A stretch of 64,000 nt of DNA from Actinomycetes bacterium (GCA_021827705.1 JAKAUQ010000028.1:1-64000), one strand, 5' to 3'; numbered from the stretch's first letter, positions 25,011-35,414 are shown. Numbers and translations: made by a program. Notes: generated from the letters alone by a model not told the origin.

Positions 25011-25462
25011 CGCGCGTCCGGCTGATCACCGTTGCGACGGCGGTCGCGACCGCGCTCGTGAGCACGTTGGGATCGGGCTGGGCGACGCGCGCGCTCGCCC
25101 ACGGAGCGCGACACCTGGCCGGTCCCGTGTGGTTGCGGCTGACCTCCAACCCGGGCATATCCTTCTCGATCGGTGCGCACTGGTCGCTGACGACGGTGCT
25201 GGAGGCGGTCGTGGCCCTGGTAGTGGTCGGTGCGGCCTGGAATGCGCACGGGTCGCTGGCCGCGGTGGGCTTCGGACTGCTGACCGGCGGGGGCGTCGCC
25301 AACACGCTGGACCGCTTGACATCGCCCAGCGGGCGGGTGTCGGACTTCATCGCGGTGGGGAGCTTTCCCGTCTTCAACCTGGCCGACGTCGCAGTGACCC
25401 TTGGTGCCGTGGCCCTGATCGTGGAGATCCTGCGGGGACACCAGCTGATCGGTCGCTCGTGA
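24992..25462 (+). CDS. lspA: lipoprotein signal peptidase LspA
   Basis: About 156 residues from GTG 24992, inside the end of the DksA-like gene. There are four membrane segments. NPGISFSIG, GGGVANTLDRL (first catalytic Asp) and VFNLADVAV (second catalytic Asp) match the aspartyl signal-peptidase II motifs. It cleaves signal peptides of prolipoproteins after lipidation of the +1 Cys; the window has one candidate lipoprotein, at 47068. The start is uncertain because no clear ribosome-binding site is seen. Overlaps rluD by GTGA. Confidence 0.85.
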   Translation: MSRQRLTRVRLITVATAVATALVSTLGSGWATRALAHGARHLAGPVWLRLTSNPGISFSIGAHWSLTTVLEAVVALVVVGAAWNAHGSLAAVGFGLLTGGGVANTLDRLTSPSGRVSDFIAVGSFPVFNLADVAVTLGAVALIVEILRGHQLIGRS

Positions 25463-26406
25463 CTGGTGCGCCGGATGACCGCCTCGAGGTCGTCATCCCG
25501 CCATCGCTGGACGGCCAGCGCTGCGACCGGGCCCTCGCGCTGCTGAGCGGCCTGGCGCGCTCCGCCGTCGCCGATCTGATCGCCTCGGGCCGCGTGCTGG
25601 TCGGCGGCGAGGTCTGCCGGCGCGCGGCACGGGCTCTGCGGGCGGGCGACGTGCTGGTGGCCGTGGGGCTCGGTCGCGAGGCCGTCGGGGTCGGGCCCGA
25701 ACCCGCCGTAACAGTGCGCATCGCCCGGGAGGCTCGCGACTATCTCGTGGTGGACAAGCCGGCGGGACTCGTCGTGCATCCTGGGGCGGGGAACCGCAGC
25801 GGCACCCTAGTCGCGGGGCTCCTGGCGCGCTACCCGGAGATCGCCGAGCTGCGCGAGTCCGGGGCCGGGGCCGTGCGACCCGGCATCGTGCACCGTCTGG
25901 ACAAGGGCACCTCGGGACTCCTGGTGGTGGCCCGGACGCGCGTCGGACTGGCGTCTCTGCGCGACCAGATGGCGCACCGCGCCATCCACCGCACCTACCT
26001 GGGGGCCGTCGACGGGGCAGTCCTGGAGGAGCGAGGCATCATCGACGCCCCCATCGGGCGCTCACCGCGCAGCCCGCTGAAGATGGCGGTACGGCCCGAG
26101 GGTCGGCCAGCGGCCACGTCCTACGTCGTGGTCGAGCACGTGGCCCAGCGCGATGCCACCATCCTGGAGATCACCTTGAGCACCGGTCGCACGCACCAGA
26201 TTCGCGTGCATCTGGCGGCAATTGGCCACCCGATCGTCAGCGACGACCGCTACGGACACGTGCGCCCGGGCGGGCCGGCCCGCCCCTTCCTGCACGCGGC
26301 GCGACTGCGCTTTGCGGACCCCGAGACTGGTGAGGCGATCGTGGTCACGTCGCCACTACCCGCTGACTTGAGCGACTGGCTGCCGGCTCCTGTGGCCCAG
26401 CGGCTG

Positions 26407-27255
<849 letters not shown>

Positions 27256-27307
27256 CGGTGCTCCTTGCATGCTGTCCTGGATGGATTTCTCCTACCGCGA
27301 CGTGTAA

Positions 27308-27337
27308 AACCTAGCACAAGGTTAAACACTGTGACAG
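27308..27337 (-). promoter_or_regulatory. candidate promoter of the sigma-factor gene
   Basis: Read leftward: -35 CTGTCA (27337-27332) and -10 TAGGTT (27313-27308), 18 bases apart, with TGC in front of the -10. Transcription would start near 27300, about 45 bases before the start codon. The same extended box, GTGCTAGGTT, is found before the sugar-binding protein gene. Confidence 0.48.
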
Positions 27338-27338
27338 T
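27328..27338. promoter_or_regulatory. 11-base palindrome ACTGTGACAGT, possible operator
   Basis: ACTGT and ACAGT are perfect inverted arms around a central G. The palindrome overlaps the sigma-gene -35 box, a place where a repressor would block polymerase. Confidence 0.4.
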
Positions 27339-27356
27339 TGAAGTTATTCCCGCCAC

Positions 27357-27386
27357 GTGAGAAGAGCGTGAGAAGAGCGTGAGGAG
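27357..27386. repeat. 11-base tandem repeat
   Basis: GTGAGAAGAGC occurs twice in tandem (27357-27367 and 27368-27378), followed by a third, imperfect GTGAGGAG. It lies between the Rrf2 stop and the sigma-gene promoter. The unit is one helical turn long. Confidence 0.5.
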
Positions 27387-27395
27387 TCTGCGAAA

Positions 27396-27845
27396 TCAGG
27401 CGCTGTGGGGTCGAGCCACCGGCCGACCGCCACGCGCCTGGAGGACCAGGTCAGCCAGGGTATAGCTGGCCAAGTGCTCCCGCATATGGGCGCCGACTGC
27501 CGCCCAAACGCCCAGGAGGACGCACTGTCCCTCGTGGTCGCAGGCTCCGTTCTCGTGGGGGGCACCGAAGTCGCCGGCCACGATCGGTCCTTCCACGGCG
27601 GCGACGATCTCGGCCAGAGTCATGGTGTCGGGGGGGCGGGCCAGGAGGTAGCCGCCACCGGCGCCGCGCTTGGAACGCACCAGATTGGCCCCCTTGAGAG
27701 CCAGCAGGATCTGCTCGAGGTAGGGCTGGGGCAGGCCGGTGCGCGAGGCCAACTCCTTGACCGAGGTCGGCCGGGCGAGGTCGTCGTGCAACGCCAGGCT
27801 GAGAAGGGCACGGCTGGCGTAGTCGCCCCGCGTGGACACCCTCAC
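27396..27845 (-). CDS. Rrf2-family transcriptional regulator
   Basis: About 149 residues from GTG 27845. The winged helix includes VKELASRTGLPQPYLEQILLAL (recognition helix) and the wing SKRGAGGGYLLAR, the Rrf2 hallmark. The C-terminal half has two Cys in ACDHEGQC (C-x5-C); IscR-type members have three, so if a cluster is bound another ligand is used. Regulators of this family respond to iron-sulfur status, cysteine or nitric oxide. A leaderless TACACT box sits six bases upstream. It is divergent from Bpa. Confidence 0.88.
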   Translation of the reverse strand: MRVSTRGDYASRALLSLALHDDLARPTSVKELASRTGLPQPYLEQILLALKGANLVRSKRGAGGGYLLARPPDTMTLAEIVAAVEGPIVAGDFGAPHENGACDHEGQCVLLGVWAAVGAHMREHLASYTLADLVLQARGGRPVARPHSA

Positions 27846-27851
27846 GCGCTC

Positions 27852-27857
27852 AGTGTA
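27852..27857 (-). promoter_or_regulatory. -10 box (TACACT) for the rrf2 gene
   Basis: TACACT read leftward, six bases before GTG 27845, consistent with a leaderless message. It fixes the start codon in a frame that is open much further upstream. Confidence 0.48.
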
Positions 27858-27917
27858 CCGAGGGCCGTAGGGATGGGGGTCGATCGGCGAGCCCGGGGAA
27901 TCTGGCACACTGCAGGG

Positions 27918-28406
27918 GTGAGCGAACAGAACACCAATCCCGAGAACGTGACGATCGACCCCGACGCCGTCCTGCCGCCGGGCGAGCCCGACAGAGAGGA
28001 GGAGCCGGGGGCGGACTTCATCAGCCAGCCAGCCAAGGTGATGCGGATTGGCGCGATGGTCAAGACCTTGCTCGACGAGGCCCGCAGCGCGCCCCTGGAC
28101 GAGCCTGGTCGCACGCGACTGCGCGAGATCTACGAGACGTCGATCCACGAGTTGTCCGGGGCACTGTCTCCCGACCTGGGCCAGGAGCTGTCGCGCATGG
28201 CCACGCCCTTCTCGGACGAGGTGCCCTCGGAGTCCGAGTTGCGCATTGCCCAAGCGCAGCTGGTCGGTTGGCTCGAGGGGCTCTTCCACGGCATCCAGGC
28301 CTCGCTGTTCGCCCAGCAGGCCGCCGCGGCGGCGCAACTCGAGAAGATGCGGGAGCGCTCGCTCAACCCGGGGGCCCCGGACCCGCGGGCGGGCACGTAC
28401 CTATAG
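27918..28406 (+). CDS. Bpa-type bacterial proteasome activator (DUF2587)
   Basis: About 162 residues from GTG 27918. An acidic, disordered N-terminus precedes the helical core with SQPAKVMRIGAMVKTLLDEA and LREIYETSIHELSGALSP, then SELRIAQAQLVGWLEGLFHG. These are the conserved DUF2587 segments. The protein ends in GTYL, close to the GQYL tail of Mycobacterium Bpa (PafE) that docks into the 20S proteasome alpha ring and opens its gate without ATP. This implies that proteasome genes exist outside the window. It is divergent from rrf2. Confidence 0.87.
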   Translation: MSEQNTNPENVTIDPDAVLPPGEPDREEEPGADFISQPAKVMRIGAMVKTLLDEARSAPLDEPGRTRLREIYETSIHELSGALSPDLGQELSRMATPFSDEVPSESELRIAQAQLVGWLEGLFHGIQASLFAQQAAAAAQLEKMRERSLNPGAPDPRAGTYL

Positions 28407-28439
28407 GCGTCGCCGGCCGCGAAGGAGGTCTGATCGGCC

Positions 28440-31400
28440 ATGGGTGACGGCTTCGTCCACTTGCATAACCACACCGAGTACTCGATGCTCGACGGCGCCG
28501 CGCGTATTGACGACCTCTTGCGCACGGCCCTCGCCGATGGTCAGACGGCGGTGGGCATCACGGACCACGGCAACCTCTACGGGCTCATCGAGTTCTACCA
28601 AGCCGCGCGACGCCTGGGCGTGACGCCCGTCTTGGGCATGGAGGCCTACATGGCCGCCGAGTCGCGCTTTGATCGCCCGGCCCGTCGGGGCCGGCTGGAC
28701 GACACCGGCGGTGACGTCGAGGGCGGTCAGAAGTTGTACCACCACCTCACGCTCTTGGCGACCTCCAACGAGGGCTACCGGAACCTGCGCTACCTGGCCT
28801 CGCTGGCCTTCTTAGAGGGCTACTACTACAAGCCTCGGCTCGACTGGGAGCTCCTCGAGCGCTACGCCGGCGGGCTGGTGGCCACGTCGGGCTGCCTGGG
28901 TGGCGTGGTGCTCCAGTCGCTGGTGCACGGCGACTACCTGCGGGCCCGCTCGCTGGCGGGCCGCCTGCAGGACATCTTCGGGCGCGAGAACTTTTTCATC
29001 GAACTGCAGGACCACGGACTGCCCGAGCAGCACCAGACGAACCCGCAGTTGATCACCATCGCCCGCGAGCTCGGCGCCCCGCTGCTGGCCACCAACGACC
29101 TGCACTACGTGCGGTCCACCGACGCGGAGATGCACGACGCACTCTTGTGCATCGGCACCGGGTCGCGTGTGTCCGACCCGGATCGCTTCCGCTTCGCCAG
29201 TGACCAGCACTACCTGAAGAGTGCGGTCGAGATGCGGGCACTGTTCGCGGAGGTTCCCGAGGCCTGTGACAACACACTGCTGATTGCCGAGCGCTCCGAC
29301 GTGCAGATCGACTTCGACAACGACGCGCTGCCCCAGTACCCGGTCCCCGAGGGCGTCCCCGGAGACACCCACGCCGAGCAGGCCACGTGGTACCTGCGCG
29401 ATCTGACGATGCGGGGGGCCGTTGAGCGCTACGGCGAGATCACGCCCGACGTGCGAGAGCGGCTCGACTACGAGCTGTCGGTGATCACCTCGATGGGCTT
29501 CGCCGACTACTTCCTGGTCGTGTGGGACCTGATCCGCCACGCTCGTGACCAAGGTATTCGCGTGGGCCCGGGACGAGGATCGGCTGCGGGCTGCTGCGTG
29601 GCCTACTGCCTGCGGATCGTGGAGCTGGATCCCATTCGCTACGGGCTGATCTTCGAGCGCTTCTTGAACCCGGGCCGTCGCCAGATGCCCGACATCGACA
29701 TGGACTTCGACGAGCGCTACCGGGGCGACATGATCCGCTACGCGGCAGATCGCTACGGAGCCGACCACGTCGCCCAGATCATCACCTTCTCCACGATCAA
29801 GGCTCGTGCGGCCGTGCGTGATGCGGCGCGCGTGCTGGGGTACCCGCCCCAGTTGGGCGACCGGATCGCCAAGGCCATGCCGCCCCTGGTGATGGGTCAG
29901 GACTTGCCGCTCGAGGCCTGCTTCACTCCCACGACCGGCTTCGAGAACCGCTACGCGGAAGCGGCGGATCTGCGCTCGCTCTACGAGTCTGACGACGAGG
30001 TGCACCACGTCGTCGACGTCGCTAAGGGCTTCGTCGACAAGCGTCGCCAGGATGGGATCCACGCCGCTGCCGTCGTGATCACGCGCGAGCCGGTCATCGA
30101 GTACGTGCCGATCCAGCGCAAGTCGGGGTCCGGAGGATCGGTGGAGGACGCGCCGATCGTCACCCAGTACGAGGCCACGGCCATTGAGAAGTTGGGCCTG
30201 CTGAAGATGGACTTCCTGGGCCTGCGCAACCTGGCGATCATCGAGCGGGCCCTGGACAACATCCGCCTGCGTCACGGGATCAGCATCGACATCGACCACG
30301 TGCCCCTGGACGACGAGAAGGTGTTCGAGATGCTCCGCCAGGGCAACTCCATCGGCATCTTCCAGCTCGAGGGCGACAAGATGCGCCAGCTGATGCGTCG
30401 CTTGGCACCCACCAGCTTCGACGACATCGCGGCCCTGAACGCGCTCTACCGGCCTGGACCGCTCAGCGAGAACGTCCACAACGACTACGCCGACCGCAAG
30501 AACCGGCGTCAGGACGTGCGCTTCGACCATCCGGACCTGGCGGAGATCCTGGGCGAGACCTACGGGCTGATGATCTACCAAGAGGACATCATGCGGGTGG
30601 CGACGCGCATCGCCGGCTTCTCGATGACGGAGGCCGACGACCTGCGCAAGGCCTGCTCCAAGAAGATCCGCGAGATGATCCAGGCCCAGAAAGACAAGTT
30701 CGTCAAAGGCGCCGAGCGCATGGGATATGGTCAAGAGCTCGGCGCGACGATCTTCGCCAAGATCGAGCCGTTCGCCGACTACGCGTTCAACAAGAGCCAC
30801 GCCTACGGCTATGCCCTGATCGGATACCAGAACGCGTGGCTCAAAGCCAACTACCCGGTCGAGTACATGGCGGCGCTGCTGACCTCGTTCCGCGATGACA
30901 AGGACAAGGCAGCCATCTACCTCAACGAGGCGCGCCAGATGGGGATCACGGTGGGCGTACCTGACGTGAACGAGTCGCGAGCCGACTACGCGCCGTCCTT
31001 GGCAGACCCGAACCGCATCTTGTTCGGGATGGCGGCCGTACGCAACGTGGGCGAGTCCCAGGTCGAGCGCATCGTCGTGGAGCGCGAGTCCCACGGGCCC
31101 TTCACGTCGATCTACGACTTCGTCCAGCGCGTCGACCCGCTGGTGTTGAATCGGCGCACCATGGAATCCCTGATCAAGGCGGGGGCGTTCGATTCGATGG
31201 GGTACCCGCGCCAAGGTCTGCTCCTGGTGATCGACGAGATCACCGAGGCGACGCTGAGCCGCCGCAAGGATCTGTCGCTCGGCATCACCACTTTGTTCGC
31301 GGCTCTCGAGGGCGACGAGGGCCGTGGCGACTGGGAGGGCACCCAGCTGCCCATCCCGTCGAGCGAATTCGAGCCGGCGGTCAAGCTGGAGTTCGAGCGC

Positions 31401-32000
31401 GAGATGCTGGGCACCTTCATCTCGGACCACCCCCTCTACAAGGTCGCCGACGTGCTGGCGGCCAGGACCGACGGGTCGCTGGCCGAGGTGCGCGAGCGCG
31501 CCGAGGAGTACGCCGGCTCGGGTAGGGCGGTCACGCTGGGTGGCCTGCTCACCGAGGTGCAGATACGCACGACCCGCGCGGGCCAGCAGTACGCGCGCGT
31601 GGTGCTGGAGGATCTGAGCGGGTCGACCGAGCTCATCGTGTCGGCGCGGCGCTTTGAGCAGGTGAGTGGCTACCTCGACAAGGATCGCGTGGTCTTGGTG
31701 AAGGGTCGCTTCGACAGCCGTGACGACGACTACCGGCTCAACGTCCTTGATGTGCAGCCGCTGTCGGTGGGCCCCGGCGCAGACCAGCTGCGGCTGGCCC
31801 TGCGTCCCCAGGACCTCAACGCGCACTCCATCGGCGTGCTGCGCGACATCCTGCGGCGTTATCCCGGGAGCTCCCCGGTGATCGTCGAGACCGCCGAAAC
31901 CGGTAAGGCCTTCCGGCTGGGTGCCGAATTCAACGTCGACATCTCCAGCGTGGTACCGGATTTACGCAGCGAATTCGGACGCAACGTGATCCGCGCGTAG
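28440..32000 (+). CDS. dnaE: DNA polymerase III alpha subunit DnaE
   Basis: 1186 residues, close to the usual 1160-1190. An N-terminal PHP domain with VHLHNHTEYSMLDG and ITDHGNLYGLI is followed by the catalytic palm with PDIDMDFDE (two of the metal-binding Asp residues), finger motifs such as FNKSHAYGYALIGYQNAWLK, tandem helix-hairpin-helix motifs and a C-terminal OB domain (VTLGGLLTEVQIR). PHP metal ligands look intact, as in mycobacterial DnaE1 where that domain proofreads. GAAGGAGG at 28421-28428 precedes ATG 28440. Confidence 0.96.
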   Translation: MGDGFVHLHNHTEYSMLDGAARIDDLLRTALADGQTAVGITDHGNLYGLIEFYQAARRLGVTPVLGMEAYMAAESRFDRPARRGRLDDTGGDVEGGQKLYHHLTLLATSNEGYRNLRYLASLAFLEGYYYKPRLDWELLERYAGGLVATSGCLGGVVLQSLVHGDYLRARSLAGRLQDIFGRENFFIELQDHGLPEQHQTNPQLITIARELGAPLLATNDLHYVRSTDAEMHDALLCIGTGSRVSDPDRFRFASDQHYLKSAVEMRALFAEVPEACDNTLLIAERSDVQIDFDNDALPQYPVPEGVPGDTHAEQATWYLRDLTMRGAVERYGEITPDVRERLDYELSVITSMGFADYFLVVWDLIRHARDQGIRVGPGRGSAAGCCVAYCLRIVELDPIRYGLIFERFLNPGRRQMPDIDMDFDERYRGDMIRYAADRYGADHVAQIITFSTIKARAAVRDAARVLGYPPQLGDRIAKAMPPLVMGQDLPLEACFTPTTGFENRYAEAADLRSLYESDDEVHHVVDVAKGFVDKRRQDGIHAAAVVITREPVIEYVPIQRKSGSGGSVEDAPIVTQYEATAIEKLGLLKMDFLGLRNLAIIERALDNIRLRHGISIDIDHVPLDDEKVFEMLRQGNSIGIFQLEGDKMRQLMRRLAPTSFDDIAALNALYRPGPLSENVHNDYADRKNRRQDVRFDHPDLAEILGETYGLMIYQEDIMRVATRIAGFSMTEADDLRKACSKKIREMIQAQKDKFVKGAERMGYGQELGATIFAKIEPFADYAFNKSHAYGYALIGYQNAWLKANYPVEYMAALLTSFRDDKDKAAIYLNEARQMGITVGVPDVNESRADYAPSLADPNRILFGMAAVRNVGESQVERIVVERESHGPFTSIYDFVQRVDPLVLNRRTMESLIKAGAFDSMGYPRQGLLLVIDEITEATLSRRKDLSLGITTLFAALEGDEGRGDWEGTQLPIPSSEFEPAVKLEFEREMLGTFISDHPLYKVADVLAARTDGSLAEVRERAEEYAGSGRAVTLGGLLTEVQIRTTRAGQQYARVVLEDLSGSTELIVSARRFEQVSGYLDKDRVVLVKGRFDSRDDDYRLNVLDVQPLSVGPGADQLRLALRPQDLNAHSIGVLRDILRRYPGSSPVIVETAETGKAFRLGAEFNVDISSVVPDLRSEFGRNVIRA

Positions 32001-32030
32001 ACGGCGTCTCGGGGAGGGTCCCGCGTCTCG

Positions 32031-32036
32031 TAAAAT
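32031..32036 (+). promoter_or_regulatory. -10 box (TAAAAT) for the gene at 32045
   Basis: TAAAAT eight bases before ATG 32045, in the 44-base gap after dnaE. Consistent with a short or absent leader. Confidence 0.42.
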
Positions 32037-32044
32037 GGCTGGGT

Positions 32045-32722
32045 ATGGCATTGACGGTGACGACCAAGGACACGACGGCGCTCAGCGATGCGGAGCTCGA
32101 GGAGATGGCGAATCTCTGCGTGGACCGCGAACCGAACTTTGACATCGGTTTCCTGTCCAAGCAGCGCGAGGAGTGGGTCCTGGTGACTCAGGCCCGCGAG
32201 GGGGAGCGGCTGCGCGGCTACTCCTTCGAGACGCTCGAGCGCATCGGGGGCACGCCCTCCCTGCTGGTGGGGCTGATGCTCATCGATCGCAACGCCAAGG
32301 CGGACCAGACGCTGCGGGCGATCCTCCACGACCAGTTCCGTCGAGCGCTGCTGGCCTTTCCCGACGAGGACGTCCTGCTCGGCGCTCGCCTCTCGTCACC
32401 CGACGGCTTGCGTGCGTTCCACGGCCTCCAGGACGTCGTTCCGCGCGTGGGCTACCGGCCCACGGGGGAGGACCGGGCCTGGGCCCGACGCCTGGCCAAG
32501 CGCTTCGGGGCTGAGAAGTGGATCGACGACCACACCTTCGTGCTCTCGCCGCCGGCCATCCCCGTGGGCTGCCTCGACTACGCCAGTGCCAAGGGCCCCA
32601 TCCCTGATGGCGCCGCGACGCTCTTCGAGCACCTGCGGCCCGAGGAGGGCCAGCGCCTCGTCGTCTTCGGCTGGGCCATGGCCGAGACTCTCGCCTCGGG
32701 CAAGCTGCCCGCGACGTCCTAA
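32045..32722 (+). CDS. conserved-looking protein of unknown function
   Basis: 225 residues, soluble, with no signal peptide. The mid-region GYSFETLERIGGTPSLLVGLMLIDRN and following helices have the strand-helix alternation seen in GNAT-like folds (a loose RIGGTPS turn), but acetyltransferase motif A is not clear. I do not recognise the family. It has its own promoter box after dnaE and ends in CTAA shared with the converging gene at 32719, so it is not part of the dnaE unit. Confidence 0.62.
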   Translation: MALTVTTKDTTALSDAELEEMANLCVDREPNFDIGFLSKQREEWVLVTQAREGERLRGYSFETLERIGGTPSLLVGLMLIDRNAKADQTLRAILHDQFRRALLAFPDEDVLLGARLSSPDGLRAFHGLQDVVPRVGYRPTGEDRAWARRLAKRFGAEKWIDDHTFVLSPPAIPVGCLDYASAKGPIPDGAATLFEHLRPEEGQRLVVFGWAMAETLASGKLPATS

Positions 32723-33438
32723 CCGCGCGGCAGAAGGCCGGTGCAGCTCTTATAGACGTGTCCGTCGTGGGGCGTCGTGAGGGTCGTGAGCACGTAGGCC
32801 GGGCGGAAGCCCAGCGACGTGGCGAGGTCCTTACCGGCGAGCGCCGGGCGCCGGGTCGCCTCCATCGTGCGAATGGCGTGGGTGTCCTCGCACACCAGCC
32901 ACACGTCGTCGCCCAGCCAGCCGAAGCGCACCCAGGTCGAGCCGTCCTCGTAGCGCCGCAGCAGCTGGGGGCCGCGGTCAGCGGCGATGAGGGCGACGCT
33001 GGGGCGCTCGCCGCGGAACTCCCAGTACGGCGCGCTCGGGCCACGAAAGCCGAACAGGGGGCCATCGGCGGGCGTGGCCGCCTGCTCGAGCCACGGGCGG
33101 ATGCGGCGCCCGCGGTATGAGCCGAGACGACGGGGGAGACCCTCCAGCGTGACGGCCTCCGGCATGGCCAGGTCGTTGCGCTCGACCTCGGCGGCGAGGA
33201 GACCCTCGACGACGTCGAAGGCGGCCAGGTCGGTCTCCACACCCGCGGGCCACGGGATGCGCCAGCGCACGATGGTCTGGGAGGCCAGGTCCATGACGGT
33301 GGTCGACTCGTTGGTCGATCCCAGGACCAGTGCAGCCATCGTCGACGAGGGGGTCAAGTCCACACTCGAGCGCTGGGGCATGCGTTCAACCATCCGGCGA
33401 ATAGCGCGGACAGCCGGGTCTCGGTTCCACAGGGGCAC
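32719..33438 (-). CDS. protein of unknown function, coupled to the YyaL-like gene
   Basis: About 239 residues from GTG 33438, which overlaps the stop of the YyaL-like gene by one base. Segments such as SAPYWEFRGERPSVALI and WVRFGWLGDDVWLVCEDTHA suggest a beta-rich soluble domain. No signal peptide, membrane segment or known motif is seen. The longer open frame upstream runs over the YyaL-like coding sequence and is rejected. The codon bias is normal for the region. Function unknown. Confidence 0.6.
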   Translation of the reverse strand: MPLWNRDPAVRAIRRMVERMPQRSSVDLTPSSTMAALVLGSTNESTTVMDLASQTIVRWRIPWPAGVETDLAAFDVVEGLLAAEVERNDLAMPEAVTLEGLPRRLGSYRGRRIRPWLEQAATPADGPLFGFRGPSAPYWEFRGERPSVALIAADRGPQLLRRYEDGSTWVRFGWLGDDVWLVCEDTHAIRTMEATRRPALAGKDLATSLGFRPAYVLTTLTTPHDGHVYKSCTGLLPRG

Positions 33439-35402
33439 TAGTGCTCCTCCGCCAGCTGGCGCTTCAGCTCGGCCACGGTGGCTACGGGCGGCCAGCACTG
33501 GGATCCGCGGCACACGTAGGCCCACGGGGAGCGTCGTCCGACCAGCTGGGGCGACGATCCAGATCCGGTGACCAGGACGGTGCGCGACATCGCGGACCAT
33601 CGTATGTGCTCGCTGAGCGCGGTCGGCGGCCCCGGGGCCACGATCGTGATCCCCGCGAAGGCGTAGCCGGCCGCCTCGATGAGGTCGGGAAAGGCGAGAG
33701 GGTGCCGCAGCGCCAGAGGGGCGACCGCTCGCACCAGGCTGCGGGAGGCCTCCAGCAGGGCGTCGTCGCCTCGCGCTAGCCCGAGTCGTGCCAGAGCGCG
33801 TGCCGCCACCGACGTCGCCGCAGGCGTGGCCCCGTCCACAATCGCTGCCGGTCGGGCTGGGGCATCGTCGACCTCGTCGCTGGCCAGGGCCACGACGCCG
33901 CTGGCCAGGTGGTGGGAGGGCCGGCGCCCCGGGTCGCGTTCGATCCAGTGATGAGCCAGGAGGTGCGCGGCGTCGACGCCGGCGGCCTCTAGCCACGCGT
34001 CGGCTCCGGTGAGCTCGAAGGCGTCGACCTCCGCGTCGACCAGCCACGCGAGATCGGCTCCCGTGGCCGTGGCCGGACCAGTTGCGGCACGGCGCCACTG
34101 ACCTTGGCGCCAATGGCGCTGGCGCAGCGCGCCCAGGGTCTCGAGCGCGCGACGCTGACGCCAGCGCTCGCCACTGGCCAGTTGGGCGCTCACCAGCATC
34201 GCGTTGAACTCCAAGATGACGAGCTCGTCGGCCTCTGGCTGTGGTCGGTGGCGCCGCGCCGCACGCAGCACGTCGAGCTCGCGGCGCAGGTTGGGTGGAG
34301 TGGCCCAGCTGGTCCCGGGGGCCAGGTGTGGCGCTGCGGGGTGCTCGTCGAGGGACCAGCGCTGAATTACCGCATCCGCGTCGAGTCCCGCCGGGACCAA
34401 GACGTCGCGTATCTGCTGTGCCGTCCAGGTGACGTGGCCTCCCTCGGCGTGTTCCGCATCGGCGTCGAGGGATGTGAGGTACCCACCGCCGGGAGCTCGC
34501 AGCTGGCGCTCGCAGAAGTCCAGGGTCGCCCCAGCCACGGGTGCGAGCCAGCGCAGCTCGGGGTCGCGGCGCGCGCAGTGACTCAGCGTGCGGGCCAGGA
34601 GCGCCTGGTCCGCCAGCATCTTCTCGAAGTGGGGCTGGCGCCACTGGTCATCAACGCAGTAGCGGAAGAATCCACCCTCCAGGTGGTCGTAGAGAGCCGT
34701 TGACGTCCAGGCGCTCACGACCTGCTGGGCCACGGCGTGGGCGCGAGGGCTCGGCGTATCGATCAGCGCACGCAGGTAGCTCGGGCGGGGGAAGTGAGGG
34801 GCTGGGCCGAGGGCGCCGTCGGGGCCGGCCCGGGCCAGGAGGCCCGCGACGAGCTGCGCGGCCAGCTGTGCGGGCGCGGGCTCGTCGTGGCCCGCGTCCT
34901 CCGGTGGCACCGCCGGTGCGAGGTCCCCGAGGAGCAGGGCCGTGGTGGTCATGGCCGCGCGGTTGTCGCGCCAGGCCCGCGCGACCGCGTCGAGCAGTCG
35001 CGGGAGCCCGCCCTGGTGCGGTCGGTCCGCGGGGGGGAGGTACGTTGCCGCCACGAGCGGGCGCCCGTCGGGCAAGAGGATCATCGTCAGGGGCCAGCCG
35101 GCCCGGCCAATCATCTCCTGGGCGGCGGCGATGTAGAGGGCGTCGATGTCGGGCCGCTCCTCGCGGTCGACCTTGATGGGCACGAAGTCCTCGTTGATGC
35201 GCGCGGCGATCATGGGGTCCTCGAAGGACTCACGGGCCATGACGTGGCACCAGTGACACGACGCGTAGCCGATCGACAGCAGGATCGGTCGATCGAGCTC
35301 GACCGCGCGTGCCAGGGCCTCGGGACTCCACGGCCACCAGTCCACGGGATTGCTGGCGTGCTGGCGCAGGTACGACGAGGCCGAGCCCGCGAGGCGGTTC
35401 AC
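33438..35402 (-). CDS. YyaL/DUF255-family thioredoxin-fold protein
   Basis: 654 residues. It begins NRLAGSASSYLRQHASNPVDWW, the diagnostic DUF255 opening. The thioredoxin-like domain (about 1-165) has GYASCHWCHVM, with the CHWC active-site motif, then FVPIKVDREERPDID and GWPLTMILLPDG. The rest is an alpha/alpha toroid with glycosidase-like helices. The family (spermatogenesis-associated 20, YyaL) is widespread with no agreed function. GTG 35402 has a leaderless TAGCAT box upstream. It lies divergent from the sugar ABC operon. Confidence 0.88.
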   Translation of the reverse strand: MNRLAGSASSYLRQHASNPVDWWPWSPEALARAVELDRPILLSIGYASCHWCHVMARESFEDPMIAARINEDFVPIKVDREERPDIDALYIAAAQEMIGRAGWPLTMILLPDGRPLVAATYLPPADRPHQGGLPRLLDAVARAWRDNRAAMTTTALLLGDLAPAVPPEDAGHDEPAPAQLAAQLVAGLLARAGPDGALGPAPHFPRPSYLRALIDTPSPRAHAVAQQVVSAWTSTALYDHLEGGFFRYCVDDQWRQPHFEKMLADQALLARTLSHCARRDPELRWLAPVAGATLDFCERQLRAPGGGYLTSLDADAEHAEGGHVTWTAQQIRDVLVPAGLDADAVIQRWSLDEHPAAPHLAPGTSWATPPNLRRELDVLRAARRHRPQPEADELVILEFNAMLVSAQLASGERWRQRRALETLGALRQRHWRQGQWRRAATGPATATGADLAWLVDAEVDAFELTGADAWLEAAGVDAAHLLAHHWIERDPGRRPSHHLASGVVALASDEVDDAPARPAAIVDGATPAATSVAARALARLGLARGDDALLEASRSLVRAVAPLALRHPLAFPDLIEAAGYAFAGITIVAPGPPTALSEHIRWSAMSRTVLVTGSGSSPQLVGRRSPWAYVCRGSQCWPPVATVAELKRQLAEEH

Positions 35403-35408
35403 GGGCTC

Positions 35409-35414
35409 ATGCTA
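35409..35414 (-). promoter_or_regulatory. -10 box (TAGCAT) for the YyaL-family gene
   Basis: TAGCAT read leftward six bases before GTG 35402, consistent with a leaderless message. Confidence 0.45.

Noticed and set aside
28812..31826. 1004-residue open frame opposite dnaE
   Set aside because: It is exactly antisense to dnaE, whose protein is fully recognisable. Long antisense frames are expected at this GC content, and the frame has no recognisable motif.
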